DNA from: Linnemannia hyalina
Lineage: Eukaryota > Mortierellomycota > Mortierellomycetes > Mortierellales > Mortierellaceae
DNA length: 64,000 nucleotides
Assembly (NCBI GenBank): GCA_019671135.1
Contig: JAHRHY010000004.1
Coordinates: forward strand, 372,001-436,000
Reading direction: 5' to 3'
A program made the position numbers and the translations under genes. Below, one piece after another: positions 48,538-59,067 of this stretch. The stretch's first letter is position 1, and the number at the start of each line of letters is the position of its first letter. The notes under the pieces are model-generated. The model made no database searches. It saw only the letters and a program-made list of their open reading frames with translations, and had not been told where the DNA came from.

Positions 48538-48867
48538 ATGTCCATCGCCAAGACAGTCCTTCACAAGTTTGTTGGCTACCTGGAGGCGCAGGCCTCGGAG
48601 CTGATCTGGAAACCTCGGTGCTCCGCGACGATCGCATGGGAACAGACCCAGGGTATCTCTGCCAAGAACAAGACATCCAAGTACACAGGCCCCCGAGGTG
48701 ACTGGAGTCAAGGATACGGTTACATCACGCACGATGGTTTTTGTCCGTGTGGCGCTTCGCTAGCCACACATGATGAAGGAAGGTGCCCTGGAGCGACCAA
48801 GGACACACGCGCTGCTGACGAGCGGTTGTTGGAGAGTTTGTTTAGGAAGGAGGAGGTTGTCAAATGA
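48538..48867 (+). CDS. Small Cys-rich protein of unknown function
   Basis: 109 aa from MSIAKTVLHKFVGYLEAQAS. An in-frame Met lies 27 nt upstream at 48511, but similarity to the broken copy at 39.2 kb begins at SIAK, so 48538 is preferred. A helical N-terminus is followed by WSQGYGYITHDGFCPCGASL and C-P-G near residue 83, leaving C-P-C-G and a third Cys that could bind metal. The C-terminus is charged. No signal peptide or membrane segment. I recognise no family. The duplicated, partly degraded relative suggests a multicopy or lineage-specific gene. Confidence 0.6.
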   Translation: MSIAKTVLHKFVGYLEAQASELIWKPRCSATIAWEQTQGISAKNKTSKYTGPRGDWSQGYGYITHDGFCPCGASLATHDEGRCPGATKDTRAADERLLESLFRKEEVVK

Positions 48868-50249
48868 TGGAGAGGATGGGAAGAATCCCCCTTCATTCGT
48901 ATCTAGTTTTATTTTTTGTCTTCCGTTTAAGCTGTGAAGAGCAGCGACAATTGTTGTACAGTACAGAGGCAGGTTTTCCGCACCAAGACTGTAGCTGGTG
49001 GATGGCGCACCAAAAAAAATATGAACATGGTGATCGTTTATATGGAGTTCTTCCATCTTTATCGATACACACATCCCTCCCGTGAGAACAAGATACCATG
49101 GGTTGTCATCTGGCACACTATCCTCTTTACTGTCTCACGCCAGGATCTTTTTTGTGCTTTTTCACGAAACGTACGACGGTTGCTACAGAAGTACCAAGAT
49201 TCATAGGATCAAAAAGTTTTGTTCATCGATACCAAAAAAAACTTCCTCACATATTTCTTTATTCCTATGAATGGAGCCAACACCCTAACTGCGCTGCGCT
49301 TCCTTCCTTCAGTGTTCTTCCCCCTCTTCCCTCCATATCATTCTTCACAGTTATTATGATCAACACAGACACACAACACACACAACGCAACGTTACCTGA
49401 GCTAAACAAGACTACGCGGCTCTTGTTCCTATCACATCAAAAGATCCTCAAACGGCCATAGCGAGTCATTTGCATGCTTTTGCTGCTGCTTGTCATCAAA
49501 AAGTCCTCATCCAGCTAACCCCTTGACCTCCAAACACACTCCCTTTTTAACGGCTGAAGGTGCGAAACACTACTGCCGAGCAGTAAGTCCACCACCCTTC
49601 CAAAAAACCGCCGCAAACAACAACGCATCACATACCCAGAGCCCCCCCAATCATTTTTTTTTTTTGACTAACTCTTTTGTTTTGTCTACTGTACCCAAAT
49701 ACCATTGGCGACAGCTCACTGTACCCAAACAACTTTTGGCGACAGCGTTGGCAAAAAAAACAGGTCTGTACCCAATGACCAATTGGCGACAGACGACTGT
49801 AGGAAGGAAAAAAAAAAAGAAGGGACAACCTGCATATGGATTTATTTGGTGAAAGGTGGGGGGGCAAAGAGCAAGGAAAAGGCTTGTGAAAAGATAAAGA
49901 AGCATTGTGTGAAAAAGTATTAACGAAAGTGAGGAGAGAGAAAGAGTATAGAGAAAGGGTAATAAAGTATAGTTTTGCTGTTTGTACATCGGTGGCCGAC
50001 GAGTAAACAGAGGGTAAGAAGAGTGTGCAAAAAGAGAAAATGGGGTCATCAATTCAGCATGTGCGATATTTTTCCGACCTGCAAAGAAAAATGGTTCCAG
50101 GAGGACTGGACAGAGTCGAGCGGGCAGACGACCTCAGCAATAAGAAAGAGTGAGAGTGAGAGACGATATAGGCACAAGGGTGTGTCAGTCTCGTTTCCTC
50201 AAGACATATGTTGTGTCTTTAGGAGGCGCGTGTTCCAGGTGCCATCCAA
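48868..50249. other. Intergenic
   Basis: The first 150 bp resemble the 3' flank of the broken paralogue at 39.5-39.65 kb. A hairpin repeat set lies at 49689-49792. No gene supported. Confidence 0.5.
49689..49792. repeat. Three hairpin-forming repeats
   Basis: Three units of 26-27 nt at 49689-49714, 49719-49745 and 49766-49792. Each begins CTGTACCCAA and ends TTGGCGACAG, arms that pair at 8 of 10 positions, with 6-7 variable bases between. The arms are conserved while the loops differ (ATACCA, ACAACTT, TGACCAA). Confidence 0.75.
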
Positions 50250-52411
50250 TTACATCATGTCCATCTCTCCCGCAACGTAGTCATCGTATCGATAACTAAT
50301 GGAGAAAAATTATGGAAGTTAGCAGGGCAGAGAGAGAGGCAAGGAGACATGACAGCAATGACCCTCAAAAGCAAAACAGAACAAAGTAATATACCTTTTC
50401 CGTCGATGGCTGGCGAATCCGACATCGTCGTCGCTCAAGTCCGAAAAATCATCCTCGTCGCCATCCTCGCATGGTGCACCATAGCTATAAAATAACAAAA
50501 AAAAAGATGTCAGGAAAGAGCGGGCATGTCAGTAAGTTACACAGGTGAATAAAACAACGGAATATCAGATGACATCCATGTGGAATTGCTTATTTTTGGC
50601 ATCCAATCCGATTCAAGGTCCCTGTCCAAGATATGACCGTACCTGACTCCTCGCATTGTAAAGTAAATGATTCTTTTCAGTTTTCGGTTGAAAAAGAAGT
50701 AGTTGAACGACCATCTACACCAATTGTTTGTGAGAACAAAAAACGATAGCTGGTTAGTACTCCACATCCTACAAGTCCTTGCATCAAACTTACGCGAAGA
50801 GAAGCAAAAAAAAAGAAATAAAGAAGCGGAGACGTACAAGGTGCCGGCGCCCTCCTCGTCGTTGGGGTCAGAATCACTCTCGGGGTTGTATGAGTAAACA
50901 TCCGAGTCCTCAAAGTCGATGAGGTTGTCGATTGAGTCCCAGATCCGGAGCTCCTTGACTGCACGATCATTCCCGTGGTTCAGCAGAGTCGAATTGACCG
51001 AGTTGACCACCATCGATACTGATGGTTCTTTCCGGAACTGTTCAGGCTTTGCATCTCTATTTAAATTGGAAGGTGTTTGCATTTCAGTCATTGGTTAATT
51101 AGCAAAGCATAATGAATCATACCCGAGGAGAAGGGAAGGAAATAAAAAAAAGAAAGAAAATAGAACAGTGCATATTTGTGTGGTGAGTGCATCGTTGGAA
51201 AGAACGAAAGAAAGATCCAAACCCAACAAACAAACAAAACAAATACCAACACACGGACACCACCATTTGTGGATCGAGCCCTCACTCTCTTTACTCCGTC
51301 TCTCGACTGTCCTTTGTCTCGTCCGCGCCCAAGTATAGCGCCGGGACAGACTCTAAAGGACTTGTCTTTTGCCTAGAATTGAGTTCCCGATCCGCAATAA
51401 CCCCAGAATATGATATCATGTCATATTTTTGGGTTACCAGTCATCATTTCATGTATCTCTCCCTTTCTCTCACTCCACTCAAAGTCCCTCGTCTGTGTGA
51501 GCTCTTTCGTCCCGTCGTCCGTCAGTTGTTCCAGCTGTTTCTGAAAGTCACATGAATGGACCCGCCTAATTTGCCAACCAATTTGCCCTAGCCCGTGTCT
51601 TGTCCTCTAGGGTCAAAGTTGTTGTTGGTGTTGTTGGGTAAAGAGCGACGGGGGTGAAAGAAGCGCGCGAAGGGGGTAACCAATCGACAACAGGGAGAGG
51701 GAGGGCCAACTTACGAAAAGTCATAGTCTGGGAAGGAGGCATTGAGGGTGCCGATCAAATAGAAAAGAGTTCTCCGGGAGGCCGGTTGGTCGAGGGGTCC
51801 AAAGGGCGAGATGATGTTGCGGAAACTACTGCTTGGCCCATCGGTAGAGTCGGGCGGGCTATTGGATGGATCGTACTTGATCTCGATTTGTTTGTAAAGC
51901 TTCTTGTCCGCTCCTGCTGCCTTGCCTATTCGCGTGTTTTTTGTTGGTGTGTGAGGAAGAGGTAGAAGAGGAAGGGAGGAAGAGGAAGAGGAGTGAAGGA
52001 GGGAGCCAGAGAATAGATAAAAAGGGAGAGGAGAGGATAGAACAGAAGAGAAGGCCGAACCAAAAGAGGGGTGGTGGTGAGAAGGAGAAAGAGAACGGGG
52101 ACGGAGGTGTGTCGAAAAAGAAGAAAAACCAAGGAGACAGACAGGAAGAATGAGTATGAATGGTGCGAGAGAAGGAGGAGTAAAGAGAAAAAAGGGTTTA
52201 TGGGTCAGGGACGATTGTCATCAAAGAACAGAGGGAGTAACCATCACCATCCGACAGGCAACACCACAACCTTCATCAGTTAGATGGCTAAAAGGAGAGA
52301 AGGAGACTTACAGGAGTAGGGCTCAACTCTGCCGTAGACTTTGCATTCAGCTGTTTCGAAGACGAGGGCGCTGTTGATGGCGTCTATGCCTGCGTACTCA
52401 AGGAACTTCAT
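50250..52411 (-). CDS. MAF1: Maf1, repressor of RNA polymerase III
   Basis: Maf1 binds RNA polymerase III under stress or starvation and stops tRNA and 5S rRNA synthesis; it is regulated by phosphorylation downstream of TORC1 and PKA. Six exons join in frame to 245 aa: 52411-52312, 51925-51715, 51056-50838, 50714-50643, 50484-50395, 50295-50250. The conserved boxes are present: A box [16 protein letters not shown]...GRVEPYSCK at the N-terminus; B box [20 protein letters not shown] box [17 protein letters not shown] and [13 protein letters not shown], then [16 protein letters not shown]. The tail is acidic and ends GEMDMM. All introns are GT-AG, 99-658 bp. A linker of about 50 aa lies between boxes A and B. 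Confidence 0.95.
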
Positions 52412-53786
52412 CTCTGTTATATGTGTGTGGTTGTGATGGAGAGACGAGGGAGTAGTTGTGTATAGTGATGGTGGTGGTGGTAGTGCGAAGGGAGGTGAGA
52501 GTAGAGAAGTAAGAAGGAAAGAGTGTAAAGTGTGAACCTGTCGGAAGAAAAGAAAGTTGTAGCCGCAGAGAGTCGTACAAGCGGGTTGTTGCAGTTGTAT
52601 GTATTGTTGGTTGGGTAGTCAGGTGTTATTGGAGAGATAGGAAAAGTGACGAAGAAATATGGAAAAGAGAAAGAAAAAAAAAGGCTTGAAAGGACGGCAT
52701 CTACATGTATTGTTCCAATCCATCCTCCCTTGTCAACTCCATGCCGGAAGGACCGTTTTTCTTGCTTGTCCGCTATTCTCTCTTTTTACTTACTACCATC
52801 GCCTTCACGAGCCATTCCGAGCTGTCAAGAAAAGTGAGAAGAGTACCTGTTGACCAGGCTCGACTAAATAGGATTTCTGATCTCTTTGCAAGGCAGATAA
52901 AGTGATCAGTGATGGTGCCCTGGATGGATGGTGGATCGACCTTCCGCTGATCGTCAATCGTTCTTAGGGCATAAGAATGAAGGAGCATCATCATTTGCAA
53001 AATGTACCCGGTCACCATTGCTCGTGTTTTTCATAAGGGAAGAGATATTGATGCAAAAGCGAGAAAAGAGAAGAGATATCCGGCGTCAAGTCGTTTCACT
53101 ATTCTCCTACGAGTCGCAGAACAAAAAAAAAAAGGACAGAAGGACTGAGGATCCCCCCTCTCCTCCGTCTCCAACTACTCCACGTTCCTATACTTCCTTA
53201 CAGCTTGTGCGCATGAACCTGTTTGTCCAGCCGTCCAAAGAACTTTGCAGCCTGTTCAGATAGGACAAATCGTTCAGAACCCCCAGCAACGTGAATGATC
53301 TTTCCCTCTCTGACTGGCCCCCCCCCTCACCTGCGAAATCTTTCAGGCAGTCGCTCTGACATTCAGTCAAGTCCTTTTCATCTCTCATGAGCCAATGAGG
53401 ACAGACACCACGGCTCAAAAAGCTCCGAGAGGCCTGGTGAAGTGACCACCCACTCACATCGAGCATACCACAACGAGCCTCTAGATCGCCCACGATGGGC
53501 ACAACGCTGGAGACACTGTCATATTTCCCTTCTTTTCCTAGTATCAACAGCACGAAAAAAAATATATGCCATTGTCAAACATGGACTAAGCGAGCACAGT
53601 CAAACACAAGATGTGTGCCAAGCCGGCACACGCATATCCATCAAAAAAGTGCTAGATCGGGCACACGCACAGGTCCTCAGAAAACGTTCCAAAGTTATTT
53701 ACAGGTCATTTTTTATTATCGTGTATTCATGTCGATATTTCTAAATGCAAAAAGAGAGAAGGGTGTCATAGGAAAAAAAAGGTGAT
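52412..53786. other. Intergenic between Maf1 and carnitine acetyltransferase
   Basis: Promoter side of MAF1 and 3' side of the acetyltransferase gene. No additional gene seen. Confidence 0.5.
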
Positions 53787-56700
53787 TTACAGCTTGGACT
53801 TGGGAGCCTCCAAAAGGGTCTGCTCAAAGAGCTGCTTCATCTCGGTGGCAGACTCCTTCAAGTAGTGGTGCAAGCGCTCGGGGTGCATCTCCTTCATCGA
53901 AGCAACGTTGAACGACAAGTTGTTTTCGTTAACCATGTAGGCAACTCCGTAACCATCAGGGACAACCTCACCCCAACCGTATCCATCAAAGTGCTCTCCG
54001 GACAACTGAGAAGTCGACAAGTTCCAGTGGGACGACCGGCTGAAGATCTCCTGCTGGAAGATCGTGGGCTTGGACTCGTGCGACTTGAGCGAGAGACGAA
54101 GTCCCAACAAGTGACGGTCGCAACCTTGGCCCTCAACGGCCTTGGACATGTATCCGATGTGGGAGTCAAGGGCCTTCTTGAAGAGGGCAGTCTTCTCGGC
54201 AGCAGAGACGTGAGGGTCCTCCATGGACTTGACCCAGGCGACAGACTCAGTCGAGACGGTACGGCAGGTCTCGGTACGACCGTGCTGGAACTTGCGGACC
54301 TGAGCAGACTCGTAGGTGGGACGGGAGACGCCGTGCATCTTGAAGTAGGCGAGCTGGATGATCATCTGGACGTAGGCATCGGGCGAGCACTTGAACTTCT
54401 TGATCAAGCCCTTGCCGTATCCCTCGTAGTTCTGGACGTGCAATCCGTGCTTGCCAATCAACTCCTCAAAGTTCTTCTCCGAGGTCTCGATCGCCTTGTG
54501 GACGGCGGTGTTGAAGGCAAAGTTGAGCTTCTGGGGTGCCTCCAAGGTGGCAGAGACGGTGGCCGAGCCGTGGTCGATCTTGTTCTGGGCCAAGGTGGAG
54601 CAGACATAGTCGTTCAAGCGGCAAGTGGGGGTACCATCCATAGTCGAGTGCTATTGTTACCAAAGAGGAATCAGGATCCATGGTTAGCATTTGTCGTCAT
54701 TTGATGCATTCTGAATGGTAACAGGACATTGAAAAAAAAAGACTTACCTCGCCCATGAAGCCGGCCTTGCCGTTCTCAAAGACAATGAACTGGAGGGCCT
54801 TGTCGAAGAAACGGTTGCGGCCATCTCCGTGCCAGCAGGCGCGGGAGACCTCGTCGCGGGTGACGGGGCTGGAGTCATCCAAGCAGAGCAAGAAGACCGA
54901 CGACTCGATCTTGCGGAGGAGCTCCTCGTTCTGAGAGCCAGCGTTGATAAGGGTCTTGCGGGCCTATTATTTTCAATGTGGATATGATGAGTTACTGTCA
55001 ATTAATGTAAATCAAGAGTGGTGTAGTTGTTGTGACATGCTCTAGAGCCACTGTGTATGTCATTCAATCAAGTATGGTATGGTCATGGGTCATAGGGTTG
55101 AACGTGGGAAGGATAGGTGGGGAGTAGATATCTGATCGGAGATCAAGGCAAGACAAGAAAGCTGTTCCAGTGTTCAGCCGGGGAGCCGATCAGTGTGAAT
55201 GAACGACGACAATGGTTTGATGTTTGATCCTCTTGCACTCTCTTCTAGTACCTCCCATGCCCATGTGATAGTGAACTCCAGAGTAACAGAAGACCACGAA
55301 AGAGCCGAAAGAGAACAACGGAGCAACGAAGGGCGTCGTCGATCGAAAATAAAAAAAATAAATAAAAAGGGTATAGTTGTGCGGGGTTGAAGAGTTGTGG
55401 ACGACAAACACAAAAAAAAAAGGAGGGGATGGTGGGGTTGGGAATGACGGAAAATGATCTTGCCCATACAGCAGCCTCGCCGATGGGGAAGGGAAGAAAT
55501 GAAAAGAGTTCGCTTTGAAGTGTGGATAATTGACAATGAAGGTTGTAGCCAAATAAAGTAATACTCCCTTGTGTTATCGGTATGCCCTGAATGGATGTTG
55601 CCCCTTGTGAATGGCATGAGAGTAGGTAACACAATTAACGAAACCAAACAAACACGTCCACTTTGCAGCCACGAGTTGTCGTTGTGGTCGACAAAAACAA
55701 ACAAACAAATCGATATGCCCGACAATGACGATGCACACACAAGAGAGGAGAACGACAGGATAGATCTTACAAGTCCGGCTTGTTGTGTTGTCCATGTGAG
55801 AGCGCAGAAAAAGATTGAAAAAAAAAAAGTGTCGGTTTGTGCTGTGGGTTCACAACAAAGTGAAAAGATAGAAAGAAAAGTCGAGAGCCCTCTTCTCCGT
55901 ATCATTGTAATCAACAAAAGTAAAAGCGGATCGCTTGGCTTGAAGCCGATCCCTCACTCTTTTCTTGGCTCCATCCTTTCTTTGCTTTCATTATTGTCGT
56001 TTTGGATGCAAGAAGCTTCTCGGTCCGGGCGTGTTGTGTTAAGTAAAGTTTGACCATCATCGGCCCGACCGATCTCTCTTGTTCCAACCCACACTCCATT
56101 CGCCCGTCCAATTATCACCCATTGTTCGCACACCCACACCCAACAATCCGAGCGCATCATTCCACTCAACAAGAAAATAACAATAATTACCTCGGTCCAG
56201 ATGTCACGGTTGTCAGAGGTCAAGACACCGATGGAGGGGTCCTTGCGGTCGCCGGCCAACTTGACGATGGCATCCAACTGAGCCTCAATATCGGCAGTGC
56301 TCAAGACCTTGCCGTCCTTGACCAGATCGAAGGTAAAGAACTGGTTGTGGCGGACAACGGCAACGTGGTTGTTCTGGGCAGGGTCAAAGGCCAACTCGAA
56401 ATCGCTGGGCTTAGCGGGGTATCTGCAGGCGTTGAACATGTACTTGTAGGTCGAAGAGTCCAAGGGCTGCTTCTTGACCATTTCAGGGGCAAGCGACTCA
56501 TCAACGACCTGGCGACGGAAGTCCATGGCGGATTGGATGATGGCAGCGGCACGCTGGGTGGGCTTGCGGCGGAGACGATCATCCTTGTAGGCGTAAAAGT
56601 ACGAGACGTAGATGACGACGGGATCACGGTATCCGAAGTAAGCAAGGTCGTTCCACCAGTCCTCGAGCCAGTTGACAGTCTTGGGGTCGTTGGCCTTGGC

Positions 56701-57192
56701 AAGAAGACGCTTCTGGAGCTCCTCACCAACACCGCCGGGCTTCTGGAACTCGGCAACGGCAGCAGTGGTCTCGGCAAACTCCTTGTCGTTCAAGAGGGGA
56801 CGGACCGACTTCAAGTAGCGGGCACAGGTGTCGGCCAAGGTGGGAACGGGCAACTTGGGGAGGGCAGTGTCGTAACGGTAGAGGGGACCCTTGGTCATAT
56901 CGGGCTGGCCCAATCCGGCAGGAGCGGCAGCAGCGCTAGTATAGTTTCTGTAAAGCATGTTGGAGATGACCTAATTGCAGCAGGGTTGAAATGAATGAGA
57001 TGAATTAGTGTTTTGTTGTGAAAGAGTATTGTTATAATTATTTATGTTTGTTTTCCTGTTCCTGAGGGACAATGGCAACAAGGAATACATAGAACAAGGA
57101 GAACGTACCTTGGGTTGCTGAGGCTTGAGGGTGTTCTTGAGGGAGTTGAGGAGGAAGGGTCTGGAAGCAGTGGCGAGGGCGCGAAGAGACAT
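53787..57192 (-). CDS. CAT2: Carnitine O-acetyltransferase, mitochondrial/peroxisomal
   Basis: Transfers acetyl groups between CoA and carnitine so that acetyl units from fatty acid, acetate or ethanol use can cross organelle membranes. Four exons give 647 aa: 57192-57109, 56970-56191, 54963-54748, 54650-53787, all junctions in phase 0. Exon 1 (MSLRALATASRPFLLNSLKN) is Arg/Ser/Leu-rich without acids, like a mitochondrial presequence. Family motifs: PKLPVPTL near the start, NWLEDWW, DDSSPVTRDEV, CWHGDGRNRFFDK, GEHSTMDG with catalytic His 361 (first codon of exon 4), WNLSTSQLSGEHFDGYGWG for carnitine/CoA contacts. The C-terminus is SKL, a peroxisomal PTS1. Exon 2 has its own Met (56958, MLYRNYTS), so a shorter form is possible. 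The 1,227-bp intron 2 is long. Confidence 0.94.
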
Positions 57193-59067
57193 GAAGGATA
57201 GAAGCAGGAACGCGGAGGTTGTTGAAGGTGTTTGAAGGACGGGAAGAAAAGAGAGTAGGGAGGAAGGGTAAAGGAGGAGGGAGGAAGAGTGGAGAGTGAA
57301 AGAAGAAGAGGAAAGAAGTAAAAAGAAAGAAGGGAAATAAAAAGACGGTTTGTCCAAAGGAAACAGGAACAAGGCCCTTTTATATGGACACACAAGGCAT
57401 CAGTGTACACACCCCCACGCTCAATTCTGATTGGACAATTGGTTCCCTCAGAACAAAATAATGGCTCTGATGCCGTCAGAATCAATCCCGTTCAAGTCCG
57501 GGGATCTATTCATCATGTGACCATCTCTTCAAGTTCTCCCACGGCCAATTTTTCACCCATCTTGCCCAACTTGGCCAACCTCAAAGCCTCAAAAAAAAAG
57601 AAGGTGGATCGCGGGCAAAACAGGGCAGGGTCATTGCCCATTGTCAATCGGATCGTGGCTTCTTGTGTTCCTGCTGTTGCTGTTCTCCACAAACCTAACC
57701 TTCTATTTTCCCCTCATTGTTCCTCACTTCAACTCTCACACTCTCCGTCTCAGACAACAATCTGTGCACCCGTGCTCTCCCCCCCCCTCTCCCCAACCCT
57801 TTTTTCCAACCCTCTTCCTCCTGCACTTTCCGACAGGCCATCTTTTTTCTATTTTCTTTACACCTTGAAGCCAACAAGGTCATCTCCTCTCTCTCCGTGG
57901 AGGATATCGGAACTAGAAAATCCATTGTTTAAAAAAAAAAAAGCGGCCAGTGTTACTATTTACTTTACTCCTCTGCGCCAGTTTCGTTTCCAACGGACAA
58001 TTATTCATGTCTTTACTACGCAGGGTCCGCGCCTCTGTTAACTTCTCTTCACTCCTCCCCTTTTGAAAATTGAAAAGAGATCTTAGCCCCGCGTCACTTG
58101 CATTTCCGAAATCTTCCTAGGAAGAACGAACTTTCAAAACATTCAGACCTTGCCCACACACACACACACACACACCAAAACCCACGCTCAACAACTTGCA
58201 ACCTGCTGACCGTCTTTCCAACCATTGATGGTTGGGTTTTGTGTTGCTGTTTCTACTGTCCAATTACATCTTGCGTTCCAAGTAGGACGTCCTACAGTGC
58301 GAGTTTGTTTATTCCTGAATAAACAGCCGGCGCATTGAGGTAGGATGCTGGTTAGGCCGACGCTGTGGCGTTCTTATGTCGAGATATCTCTTGTCGTCCT
58401 CATTTTTTTTAAAAAAAACGCAGTAAGACGCCAGTGGGTCGCCGGCTGCAATGTAGGTTGTGAAAGAGAATGAAAAAAGGTGCAGGCAGAATAGATATAT
58501 AGGACGAGATTTATTAAGAGGCAAACGGAGATACTTTACAAAGGAAACGATAATACAAAGTTGTAGACAATAAGCGAGAATGAAAAAAAAAACAATAAAG
58601 AAAGGGGTATGTGTGTAAACGAGAAAGCAGGAATTAGGCAGAAAACAAAGGGTAGAAAACGTGACAGAAAAGGAGGGCGAAACAAGGAAAAGAAGAGTAA
58701 AAAGACGAAGACAATGTTGACGAGTGGAAGGAAGGAAAAGGAAATGGAAAGAAGAGGAAAGGAGGAAGAGATGAGAATCGATCTCTCCCTTTATATCCGC
58801 CGGGCCAGCTCAATTGTTGGGGCATGATATTCGTTTTTCTCCATGGTTACGATGGCGTGCGGCTCTGTCCTCCAAGTGTAGTAGTAGTAGTAGTGGTGAT
58901 AATGGCGACAGACGAAATGGGGGTATCTTTTGGTGGTGTTTTGGTGGTGTCGATTAGATCATGGAGTCGTCGGATCAAACAAAACCTGGGCAAAGCTCTT
59001 GTTGTCTCCTGACTCCAGTTTTTTGTCGTTGTCAGGTCCGGTCCATTCTTCAGACGAGCCTCATTTC
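57193..59067. other. Intergenic
   Basis: Promoter of the acetyltransferase gene and 3' side of the membrane-protein gene. Holds a (CA) microsatellite near 58156-58175 and GA-rich tracts around 58600-58780. No gene supported. Confidence 0.5.

Noticed and set aside
53865..54704. Long plus-strand frame opposite carnitine acetyltransferase exon 4 (and 56050-56994 opposite exon 2)
   Set aside because: Produced by high third-position GC of the real gene on the other strand.
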